A stretch of DNA of 5,023 nucleotides. Origin: Myxococcales bacterium (GTDB lineage: Bacteria > Myxococcota_A > Polyangia > Polyangiales > Polyangiaceae). The stretch spans positions 1 to 5,023 of the forward strand of contig JAHFDX010000332.1 of the NCBI GenBank assembly GCA_023248785.1. Direction: 5' to 3'. Position numbers and translations under genes: made by a program. Below, in pieces: positions 1 through 5,023 of the stretch (positions are counted from its first letter, which is position 1; every line of letters starts with the position of its first letter). Below the pieces are notes generated by a model. That model was given only the letters and a program-made list of their open reading frames with translations. It was not told the DNA's origin and ran no database searches.

Positions 1-705
1 GTCCGAGGCCTTCGCATCGGCGTCCCCGAGGAGTACTTCGCTTCGGGCTTGTCGGCTGATGTTGAAGCGAGCGTTCGGAGCGCCATCCGCCAACTGCAAA
101 GCGACGGTTGCGTGATCAAACCCATTCGCTTGCCCCACACGAAATATGCCGTCGCAACCTATTATGTACTCGCAACCGCCGAAGCCTCGAGCAACCTCGC
201 GCGCTTCGACGGCGTGCGCTACGGCCTGCGTGCTTCTGGACATTCGCTCGGTGAGATGTACGGCAAAACGCGCGACCGCGGCTTCGGCAGGGAGGTGAAG
301 CGACGTATCTTGCTCGGGACGTTTGTGCTCTCGGCGGGTTACTACGATGCGTACTACGGGAAAGCCCAGAAGGTTCGTACGCTCTTACGACGCGACTTCG
401 AAAGCGCCTTTTCCGAGGTGGACGTTATCGTGTCGCCGACGTCCCCAACGCCCGCGTTTCGTTTGGGTGAAAAATCATCCGACCCCCTCGCGATGTACTT
501 GAGCGACATCTACACGCTGCCCGCGAGCCTCGCCGGCATCCCTGCTCTCAGCATTCCGGTCGAGCCTTCGAAGACGGGTCTGCCTATTGGCATGCAACTC
601 ATGGCGCCGGCTCTCCGCGAGTCGTTGCTGTTTGCAGTCGCCAGCGCGTGGGAATCGCACTTCCCTTCGCGTGCCTTGCTCCCTCCGCTTGCGAGCGGAG
701 CATGA
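1..705 (+). CDS. gatA: Asp-tRNA(Asn)/Glu-tRNA(Gln) amidotransferase subunit A, C-terminal half (5' end outside window)
   Basis: GatA is the glutaminase subunit of the cytoplasmic GatCAB complex. It releases ammonia from glutamine, which GatB uses to convert mischarged Glu-tRNA(Gln) or Asp-tRNA(Asn) to the amide form. The frame is open from base 1 and shows 234 residues; family members are about 480-490 aa, so roughly the N-terminal half, with the Lys-Ser-Ser amidase triad, lies upstream. GatA-specific blocks seen, numbered from the first visible codon: GVPEEYF (7-13), a RYGLR block near 75, GFG-EVKRRI (to 103) followed by LGTF-LSAGYYDAYY, KAQKVRTLL, a PTSPTPAF block, DPLAMY, and P-SLAGIP with GLPIGMQLM near the end. 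These separate it from generic amidases. It ends in TGA at 703-705, overlapping the next gene by 4 bases. gatB does not follow directly, unlike the common gatCAB order. The frame is undamaged. Identification is firm; the true start is not visible. Confidence 0.96.
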   Translation, partial: VRGLRIGVPEEYFASGLSADVEASVRSAIRQLQSDGCVIKPIRLPHTKYAVATYYVLATAEASSNLARFDGVRYGLRASGHSLGEMYGKTRDRGFGREVKRRILLGTFVLSAGYYDAYYGKAQKVRTLLRRDFESAFSEVDVIVSPTSPTPAFRLGEKSSDPLAMYLSDIYTLPASLAGIPALSIPVEPSKTGLPIGMQLMAPALRESLLFAVASAWESHFPSRALLPPLASGA

Positions 706-1271
706 TTGTCGTTCGCCCTCTGCAGGTCGATCTCCTCAATTCGTGGACAGAGCTTTTCCGCGCAGAGCAATGCACCTGCTACTGCCACTATTGGCATTTC
801 GAGGAGGACAAGAACACGTGGCTCGAACGATGTGCAACAACGCCTGAAGCAAACTTGGAGGCGATGCGTGTGCGCGCTCGGTCGAGCGATCCGTTGGGCC
901 TTGTCGCGATGGATTCTGAGGTGTGCGTCGGGTGGATGAAGCTTGGGCCCACATCGTCACTTACAAAGTTACGAAATCAATCGGTGTATCGAAGGCTGCC
1001 TCTTGCGACAGACAATGCGACATTTGTCGTCGGGTGCTTTCTCATTCGCACAGAGAGCCGGCGCCGAGGTGTGGCGAAAATGCTACTCGAGGCCGCACCC
1101 AGCTTTGTGCGCGGGCATGGAGGAATCGCAATTGAAGCCTATCCGCACAAGGTCGTAGGCCGCGTGCATGATGCCCACGCGTGGCGGGGACGTGCGTCGA
1201 TGTTTGAGTCCTTCGGTTATCAGTGCGTAGCCGAGAACGACGTGTATCCGGTGTATCGGCTGGAACTATAG
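702..1271 (+). CDS. GNAT-family N-acetyltransferase, coupled to gatA
   Basis: A 189-aa protein predicted to transfer an acetyl group from acetyl-CoA to an amine; the substrate is unknown. The acetyl-CoA pyrophosphate loop is R120-R-R-G-V-A125 (pattern Q/R-x-x-G-x-G/A), preceded by a strand VVGCFLI (109-115) and followed by a helix KMLLEAA. The motif-B region W161-RGRASMFESFGY173 fits the GNAT form with a small-residue/Phe helix and a terminal GF/GY. The N terminus carries a cysteine cluster, C24-T-C-Y-C28, then W31; a Cys-x-Cys-x-x-Trp-like block near the N terminus recurs in one bacterial GNAT subgroup as I recall it. The frame is open further upstream inside gatA, but I chose the ATG at 702 because it forms an ATGA overlap with the gatA stop and gives the usual GNAT length. 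There is no well-spaced ribosome site (GGAG at 697-700 is too close), so translation probably depends on ribosomes finishing gatA. Fold assignment is strong; role is unknown. Confidence 0.87.
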   Translation: MIVVRPLQVDLLNSWTELFRAEQCTCYCHYWHFEEDKNTWLERCATTPEANLEAMRVRARSSDPLGLVAMDSEVCVGWMKLGPTSSLTKLRNQSVYRRLPLATDNATFVVGCFLIRTESRRRGVAKMLLEAAPSFVRGHGGIAIEAYPHKVVGRVHDAHAWRGRASMFESFGYQCVAENDVYPVYRLEL

Positions 1272-1406
1272 GAAGCGCCCACCGAAACGGATCAGCCCGG
1301 AGCATAGGCGCGCAAACGAGCTCATCCGCAAGCATGCGTCTGACCCCGCTAAGAAAAGTGACTGCGCTCTGTAACGGACAACGTGATGGACACCTACACG
1401 GGGGCA

Positions 1407-1429
1407 AGGTGGGTCAAACGGACCCATCT
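1407..1429. promoter_or_regulatory. 9-bp inverted repeat upstream of the EthD gene (possible operator or leader hairpin)
   Basis: AGGTGGGTC (1407-1415) and GACCCATCT (1421-1429) pair over 9 bp with one G-T wobble and a 5-base loop, AAACG. The core TGGGTC/GACCCA is perfect. It ends 12 bases before the ribosome site and 25 bases before the ATG at 1455. No T-run follows, so it is not an intrinsic terminator. It could be a dimeric-regulator site or a 5' leader hairpin; the sequence cannot say which, and chance is possible. Confidence 0.35.
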
Positions 1430-1441
1430 GCTTCAGTCCAA

Positions 1442-1448
1442 AGAGGAG
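1442..1448 (+). promoter_or_regulatory. Ribosome binding site of the EthD-family gene
   Basis: AGAGGAG, with the AGGAG core at 1444-1448, lies 6 bases before the ATG at 1455. It decides the start: the same frame is open to an upstream ATG at 1383, but that one lacks such a site and would add 24 residues that do not fit the family. Confidence 0.8.
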
Positions 1449-1454
1449 TGTGCC

Positions 1455-1757
1455 ATGTCCGTCAAGTTGCTCGTTATTTATCCTCCCCCCGCAAATGCTG
1501 AGAATTTCGACCGGCTCTACCGCGAAGAACACATCCCCATGGGGAAGGAGAACCTCGTTGGCGCGACGAATATCGAAACCGTGCGCGTGCTTGGCGCACC
1601 TGCAGGCAAGCCATCAATCTACCAGATCTCGGAAGTCACCTTCCCCTCCCTCGAGGCGCTGCAATCATGCGCAGGCACGGATGGTGCGCAGAAGACCATG
1701 GCCCACGCGGTGAAGATCTCGACTGGCGGCGCGCCTGAATTTCTTATCGTTCAGTAG
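1455..1757 (+). CDS. EthD-family small protein (dimeric alpha/beta-barrel fold)
   Basis: A 100-aa protein matching the EthD family of small ferredoxin-like proteins that usually dimerise. EthD itself is needed for ethyl tert-butyl ether degradation in Rhodococcus, but most members have no known reaction. Family marks: a first strand VKLLVIYPPP (3-12); the helix start NFDRLYREEHIP (17-28) with the conserved His26-x-Pro28; a second strand with RVLGAP; a third strand (YQISEVTF); a helix on LEALQSC; and a closing strand PEFLIVQ. There is no signal peptide and no membrane segment, so it is probably cytosolic. The start is set by the ribosome site 6 bases upstream. It stands alone: 183 bp separate it from the GNAT gene, and a strong terminator begins 19 bp after its TAG. 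No degradation genes are adjacent, so a catabolic role is not supported here. Family assignment is good; function is open. Confidence 0.88.
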   Translation: MSVKLLVIYPPPANAENFDRLYREEHIPMGKENLVGATNIETVRVLGAPAGKPSIYQISEVTFPSLEALQSCAGTDGAQKTMAHAVKISTGGAPEFLIVQ

Positions 1758-1775
1758 CTGAAACGGTTGAATCGA

Positions 1776-1817
1776 GAGCCGCTCTCACCAACAGCGTGGG
1801 GGCGGCTCCTTATTTTC
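1776..1817 (+). terminator. Rho-independent terminator after the EthD gene
   Basis: GAGCCGC (1776-1782) pairs perfectly with GCGGCTC (1802-1808). The stem continues inward for six more pairs (1783-1788 with 1796-1801, two of them wobbles), giving 13 bp around a 7-base loop at 1789-1795. A T-rich tail, CTTATTTTC, follows at 1809-1817. The hairpin begins 18 bases after the EthD stop and separates that gene from the membrane-protein gene. Confidence 0.87.
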
Positions 1818-1900
1818 GTGAAGTCGCCCATCGCTCTTGCGTCTTATTGCAATGCCTTGGGTGTTTTTCTACGTCCGTGTGGAAAGGAAGCAGACGAGTC

Positions 1901-2434
1901 ATGGATATGTTGCTGAAGGTTCTCGGTGGGTCATTGGGCGTTGTGTTTCCGGCGGTGCTCCTATTTGCTATTCGCAAGGGCATCAACAATGCCCCGTTTG
2001 GTGATGAGAAAAAGGCCAAGCACCGCAACATCCTCACTGGCGTCGTTCTGCTATGGGTGATTGCAAACTGGGGCGTCTCGCTTGCCGGGCTCATCAGCTA
2101 CCGAGTCGGCGATACGATTCCACGCCTGTTGATTCCTATGTTTGTGCCCACGTTGATTGGCTGGGGCATGCTCGCGAGCAAGGAATTTAGGACAATTCTC
2201 GATCACATGCCCCTGTCTGTGCTAGCGGGCGTGCAGACGGCTCGGCTCATGGGCGGAGCGCTGTTCCTCGTCGTCTACCTCGGCATCCTTCCAAAAGATT
2301 TCGCGCAAGGTGGCTACGGCGACATTGCGACGGGCGCACTCGCGCTTGTTTCGTCCATATTGCTCGCAAATGGCAAATGGGAGTGGGGCAGGCAAGGTCG
2401 CATTCTGGGCATTCACGGCGGCGGGTATGGCTGA
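1901..2434 (+). CDS. Polytopic membrane protein of unknown function, frame-disrupted (N-terminal part)
   Basis: This frame encodes 177 aa, of which about 162 belong to the real protein. Hydrophobic segments lie near residues 4-25, 44-66, 73-92, 105-131 and 138-157, so it should sit in the inner membrane. The block Q112-x-x-R115-x-x-GG, then YLGILP-x-x-FA, then G-x-GD141 resembles an unnamed family of bacterial integral membrane proteins that I know only by pattern; no function is known to me. After W162 (codon 2384-2386) the sequence turns into a short glycine-rich tail ending at TGA 2432-2434, while the expected last segments continue in another frame (2388-2612). I chose the ATG at 1901: AAGGAAG at 1884-1890 precedes it by 10 bases. 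An in-frame GTG at 1796 lies inside the upstream terminator hairpin and is not credible. Restored by one base, the protein would be 236 aa. Confidence 0.75.
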   Translation: MDMLLKVLGGSLGVVFPAVLLFAIRKGINNAPFGDEKKAKHRNILTGVVLLWVIANWGVSLAGLISYRVGDTIPRLLIPMFVPTLIGWGMLASKEFRTILDHMPLSVLAGVQTARLMGGALFLVVYLGILPKDFAQGGYGDIATGALALVSSILLANGKWEWGRQGRILGIHGGGYG

Positions 2435-2612
2435 CCTTCTGAACGTGCTCCGGCTGCTCTTTGTATGCTACCCGATCTGGAACACGGCTACGCCATCGAG
2501 TGCCCCCGCCGGCGACTTCGCGCTCGTCATGCTGCCGGCAATGGCGGCGCCTGGGGCGCTCATGCTGCACGCCTACGCCATCCGCAATGCGCTTGTTGGT
2601 GCCGAGAAGTAA
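2388..2612 (+). pseudogene. Displaced C-terminal part of the same membrane protein (+1 frame)
   Basis: From GCA at 2388 this frame encodes 74 residues to TAA at 2610-2612. Two hydrophobic segments are visible: one over KVAFWAFTAAGMADLLNVL, one over FALVMLPAMAAPGALMLHAY. The first aligns by pattern with the penultimate helix of the family (an aromatic followed by a short G-x-x-DL motif), and the final helix ends with a characteristic LH. This shows the segment completes the protein begun at 1901. Dropping one G, most simply from the GGGG run at 2385-2388 or from GGG at 2379-2381, rejoins the frames and places the end just before a terminator. Alternatives are a sequencing or assembly error, or reinitiation at the ATG at 2427, which overlaps the upstream TGA by 8 bases but has no clear ribosome site. 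Confidence 0.7.
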
Positions 2613-2646
2613 GCACGTCGCAATTCAGACATATCCAAACAATGGT

Positions 2647-2677
2647 GCCTCTCGGGATTCTCCCGGGAGGCGTTTTT
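2647..2677 (+). terminator. Rho-independent terminator after the membrane-protein gene
   Basis: GCCTCTCGGGA (2647-2657) pairs with TCCCGGGAGGC (2661-2671) over 11 bp with a single wobble and a TTC loop, followed by G and five T (2673-2677). It lies 34 bases after the TAA at 2612, which supports 2612 as the true end of the transcribed gene. The minus-strand kinase gene converges from the other side, but on that strand the hairpin is followed only by a weak T-rich stretch, so two-way action is uncertain. Confidence 0.9.
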
Positions 2678-2831
2678 CGTTTGGTCTGGCCTGCGCGTCT
2701 GACATCGCTTCTCGACCAGGACTACCCGGCGCATGCGCTTACGGTTCAGGGTTACGATCGGTTCTTTTCGAGCTGGGTGTGACGCGACTCGCAGCCGGTT
2801 GAGGAGGCACGAACCATCAGTTGATCAGAGC

Positions 2832-4880
2832 CTACGTCGTCCCACCTCTCGGCCGACTCGACGGTGCACGCCTTGGTGTCAATGAAGGCGGGATTACCCA
2901 CTTCGGCGACTTCACGAGCTCACACGAGAGCGCTAAAAAGACGGCGCGCAGCACCTCTTCGGGATCGGCAATGCGATCGACGCTCGCCCGTGCCATCAAG
3001 CGACCTAGCGTCGTTTTCTCCGCGACTAAATCGATCACTGTTTGTTCTGATTCTGGCAAACGAAACGCCTCGAGACGCATTGGAGGAAGAAACACAGGCT
3101 CGATGACTTCCTCTTCGAAGGGTTTCAAAATCGACTCCAGCTCGTCCGGCGAGTACCCCTTACGAACACCGCGCGCGATCAATTCATAAGGATCAATGCC
3201 GAGCGGAAACGTCTCCTCCTGCGAACGCGCACTTCGAATAAAGGTTAGTTCGCCTTCTTTCCATGTAAACAAATCTTCAATGCGCACCGTCGTCTGATCG
3301 AAGATCGCCCGAAAGAGCTCGACCGGTCGCAAGATGCCGAGACCTACGAGTGCGTCGCCAAGCCGACCTCCAAACCGCGGGAGCATCGCGAGTGCCATAT
3401 CGACTTCCATCCGCAGTACCTGGCCTCGGCTCACAAGATACTCGCCAAGCAACTCGCGCTTTTCCGTCGAAGCAACGAACTCGGGACACCCATCGACGAG
3501 GTACACTTTCTTTTGCCGCGAGCCGTCGCGCATCATGAGCGCTCCCGTCTCACGGCGAACGAACAGTCGGAACATCAGACTCACGAACTTTGCGCGATCG
3601 AGTCGACCCCGCTCTTCGCCGTCGCGCGGAAACGGCTCGCCCCAGCGCAACGCGGGGCTCGTCGCGAACCGGCTCAATTCTTGAAACTCGGTTGCTGGCC
3701 TGAAGCGCCCCTCGTCGCGCGAAACGAGAGCTTTCATTGTAGCTCGACCCGTTGCAAACAATTCGATCAAATTTGGGTACGAAAGTGGTCCGAACTCCGT
3801 TCCAGCGTCCGTAAGAAGTTTGTAGGCATGCTTGCTTGAATCGGGCGAGGGCACCGGGCTTTGCCCCACGGATTTACGTGTCGTTGCGTCTTCGTCGTCG
3901 AGATCGGACGATGAAGGTGGCCCAACGTCGGAAAGGGAACCGTCGACCAATCCCCAGCGGTCGATGAGTTGAGCTAGCCGCGATGGCCCGATTTGAAGAC
4001 GCCTCCGACGCACAATGTTCTCGATCGCTTCTGCAAACAACGATGCATTCGGAAAGCGAACAGCCGGATCGCGCGTAAGCGCGCGAAAGAGGATGGCTCG
4101 CACGTCGTCGGGCACGCGATTTGGTGCTCTGTCGATAGCGCTGAGGTCGACATCACGAATGCGCATGAGCACGTCGAGTTCGCGTCCACCCGCGAACAAC
4201 GGACGCCGAAGCACCATTTCCGCAAGCACGATCCCCGCTGAAAAGAGATCGCTACGCGCATCGAGTTCGCGCCCTAGCACCTGCTCCGGCGACATGTACC
4301 CCATCTTGCCCTTGAGGTGCCCAACGTCGGTGCGACGCTCAATCTCCGCTGCCCGTGCGATGCCAAAATCGGTGAGCTTCACGGTACCCGATCTGTCGAT
4401 GAGCACGTTGCCCGGCGACACATCGCGATGCACGAGATCGAGCGGACGATCGGTATCGTCGCGTGCGTTGTGCGCGTACTCGAGTGCACGCACGACGCTC
4501 AACGTGACGTACAGCGAAACCTCGAGCGGGATATCCTCGCCACGCGCAAACGATGTGCGAATCAAGCGCGCTCCCGTCGTGCCTTGTACGTACTCCATTG
4601 CCATGTAGAGCTCGTCATCGTGCTCGCCAAAGTCGAATACCTGCACGATGTGAGGATGGGCAAGACGCGCACAAACCCGCGCTTCATCCACGAACATCGC
4701 GACGAACTCAGCGTCCCTCGAGAACTGGGGAAGGATGCGTTTCACTGCCACGTGTTTCTGAAAACCACGCGGACCCTCGCGGCGCGCGAGGTACACCTCT
4801 GCCATCCCTCCGGTCGCAATTCGGCGCACGAGTTCGTAAGGACCCAGCCGCGTCGGCGCCGTGTCCGGATGGCCACGCAT
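2832..4880 (-). CDS. Soluble Hanks-type Ser/Thr protein kinase with GYF_2-like and DUF4388-like C-terminal modules
   Basis: A 682-aa cytoplasmic kinase that should phosphorylate Ser/Thr on partner proteins; targets are unknown. The kinase domain spans about 15-290: glycine loop ATGGMAEVY (22-30), ATP-binding Lys47 in AVK, helix-C Glu66, catalytic HRDVSPGN (151-158, Asp153 and Asn158), DFG at 171-173, MSPEQ (196-200) in place of APE, and Asp211 in the SDLFSAG block. The usual Lys after HRD-x is Ser155, a form common in myxobacterial kinases. An acidic, Ser/Asp-rich linker covers about 318-350. Residues 353-402 look like a GYF_2 domain (Tyr353, FGPL at 363-366, then a turn with GRFRPA). Residues 426-575 resemble DUF4388 (GRLDRAKF start, TGALMMRDG, KKVYLVDG, LGEYLVSRG). 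A helical tail ends in a basic, proline-rich stretch. No membrane segment is visible. The ATG at 4880 fits because GPYELVRRI, the usual domain start, begins at residue 13; GGGG just upstream is a weak ribosome site. All catalytic residues are present, so it is probably active. Confidence 0.95.
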   Translation of the reverse strand: MRGHPDTAPTRLGPYELVRRIATGGMAEVYLARREGPRGFQKHVAVKRILPQFSRDAEFVAMFVDEARVCARLAHPHIVQVFDFGEHDDELYMAMEYVQGTTGARLIRTSFARGEDIPLEVSLYVTLSVVRALEYAHNARDDTDRPLDLVHRDVSPGNVLIDRSGTVKLTDFGIARAAEIERRTDVGHLKGKMGYMSPEQVLGRELDARSDLFSAGIVLAEMVLRRPLFAGGRELDVLMRIRDVDLSAIDRAPNRVPDDVRAILFRALTRDPAVRFPNASLFAEAIENIVRRRRLQIGPSRLAQLIDRWGLVDGSLSDVGPPSSSDLDDEDATTRKSVGQSPVPSPDSSKHAYKLLTDAGTEFGPLSYPNLIELFATGRATMKALVSRDEGRFRPATEFQELSRFATSPALRWGEPFPRDGEERGRLDRAKFVSLMFRLFVRRETGALMMRDGSRQKKVYLVDGCPEFVASTEKRELLGEYLVSRGQVLRMEVDMALAMLPRFGGRLGDALVGLGILRPVELFRAIFDQTTVRIEDLFTWKEGELTFIRSARSQEETFPLGIDPYELIARGVRKGYSPDELESILKPFEEEVIEPVFLPPMRLEAFRLPESEQTVIDLVAEKTTLGRLMARASVDRIADPEEVLRAVFLALSCELVKSPKWVIPPSLTPRRAPSSRPRGGTT

Positions 4881-4887
4881 TCACCCC

Positions 4888-4915
4888 ATCGTAACGTTGG
4901 AATCGCCGCGTGCAA
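4888..4915 (-). promoter_or_regulatory. Weak candidate promoter of the kinase gene
   Basis: On the minus strand, TTGCAC (4915-4910) and TACGAT (4893-4888) are 16 bases apart, matching the sigma-70 boxes at 3 and 4 of 6 positions. Transcription would begin near 4881, almost at the ATG, giving a very short or absent leader. That sits badly with the GGGG ribosome site just upstream of the ATG. Tentative. Confidence 0.2.
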
Positions 4916-4931
4916 AATGACTGTTTTCTGA

Positions 4932-4958
4932 TTGCCAACCAGGCGCAGGTGCTAGTGT
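4932..4958 (+). promoter_or_regulatory. Weak candidate promoter of the divergent gene at 4970
   Basis: TTGCCA (4932-4937) and TAGTGT (4953-4958) are 15 bases apart, which is shorter than ideal. The -10 box lies in GGTGCTAGTGT, a form I associate with genes of this bacterial group where a TGCTAG-type box sits just before the start codon. The leader would be only a few bases long. No good ribosome site precedes the ATG, which fits leaderless or near-leaderless translation. Confidence 0.28.
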
Positions 4959-4969
4959 CCCCGAGCGCG

Positions 4970-5023
4970 ATGAGCGATGACAACCCGCTGTCCAAGCGTT
5001 CTTCCCCTTCGATAGGGCCGAAG
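4970..5023 (+). CDS. Start of a probable gene divergent from the kinase (3' end outside window)
   Basis: An ATG at 4970 opens 18 codons that run without a stop to the window edge, reading MSDDNPLSKRSSPSIGPK. The peptide is hydrophilic, rich in Ser, Pro and Lys, with no sign of a signal peptide or membrane segment, and matches no family I recognise. Support comes from position: it starts 89 bp from the oppositely oriented kinase start, and a possible -10 box lies 11 bases upstream. A second ATG at 4977 is out of frame. It could also be a chance open stretch; more sequence to the right would settle it. Confidence 0.45.
   Translation, partial: MSDDNPLSKRSSPSIGPK

Noticed and set aside
1272..1406. 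Gap after the GNAT gene searched for a terminator, promoter or small gene
   Set aside because: No stable hairpin with a T-run, no convincing -35/-10 pair and no small frame with a ribosome site were found.
1042..1407. Minus-strand open frame of 121 codons
   Set aside because: It lies opposite the GNAT gene and its downstream gap, is rich in Arg/Pro/Cys, and has no recognisable domain.
1847..1875. TTGCAA-17-TACGTC as promoter of the membrane-protein gene
   Set aside because: Position is right, between the terminator and the ATG, and spacing is ideal, but the -10 match is too weak to list as a feature.
1796..1900. Upstream GTG start (1796) for the membrane protein
   Set aside because: It falls inside the terminator hairpin of the EthD gene and adds a polar, Cys-containing stretch that does not fit the protein; the ATG at 1901 has a ribosome site.
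2678..2831. Gap between the second terminator and the kinase stop
   Set aside because: Nothing supportable: only short chance palindromes (for example TGATCA at 2822-2827), and no clear minus-strand terminator for the kinase.
2821..3189. Plus-strand frame with TTG start after GAGGAGG at 2801-2807
   Set aside because: The purine-rich site is 13 bases from the TTG, too far, and the frame runs antisense through the 3' end of the kinase with a compositionally biased product.
3921..4332. Repeated CCCAACGTCGG in the kinase gene (near 3922 and 4320)
   Set aside because: A short match inside coding sequence encoding different local contexts; consistent with chance and codon bias.
4015..4608. Long plus-strand open frame of 197 codons opposite the kinase domain
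   Set aside because: It is antisense to clear kinase motifs, is dominated by Ser/Arg in low-complexity order, and matches no family. The same holds for the open frame at 4317-4931.
4910..4938. Minus-strand TTGGCA...TTTTGCAC as a sigma-54 promoter
   Set aside because: The GG and GC elements are much farther apart than the required 10 bases.

Overview
The window is a moderately GC-rich bacterial segment and most likely comes from a myxobacterium (Myxococcota, perhaps Polyangiales). The main clue is the large minus-strand gene, a soluble Hanks-type Ser/Thr kinase. Its catalytic loop reads HRDVSPGN, and its C-terminal half carries a GYF_2-like and a DUF4388-like module, a build typical of the very large kinase sets of myxobacteria. 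The genus cannot be read from the sequence.

Layout. (1) 1-705 (+): C-terminal half of gatA, the amidase subunit of the Asp-tRNA(Asn)/Glu-tRNA(Gln) amidotransferase, cut by the window edge. (2) 702-1271 (+): a GNAT acetyltransferase whose ATG overlaps the gatA stop (ATGA), so the two are probably translationally coupled. (3) 1272-1454: a gap with a 9-bp hairpin/palindrome and a good ribosome binding site. (4) 1455-1757 (+): a 100-aa EthD-family protein, closed by a strong intrinsic terminator (1776-1817). (5) 1901-2612 (+): a polytopic membrane protein whose reading frame is broken near 2372-2390; the last two membrane segments lie in another frame, and a second strong terminator follows (2647-2677). 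(6) 4880-2832 (-): the kinase. (7) 4970-5023 (+): the first 18 codons of a probable gene divergent from the kinase, separated from it by 89 bp.

The genes form at least four transcription units: gatA-GNAT, EthD, the membrane protein, and the kinase opposite its divergent neighbour. They share no evident pathway. No RNA gene, CRISPR array, insertion sequence or prophage feature is visible, and no gene-free stretch exceeds 300 bases. I see no convincing novel multi-gene system. The items most worth a second look are the broken membrane gene, the kinase domain architecture, the gatA-GNAT coupling, and the palindrome upstream of the EthD gene.
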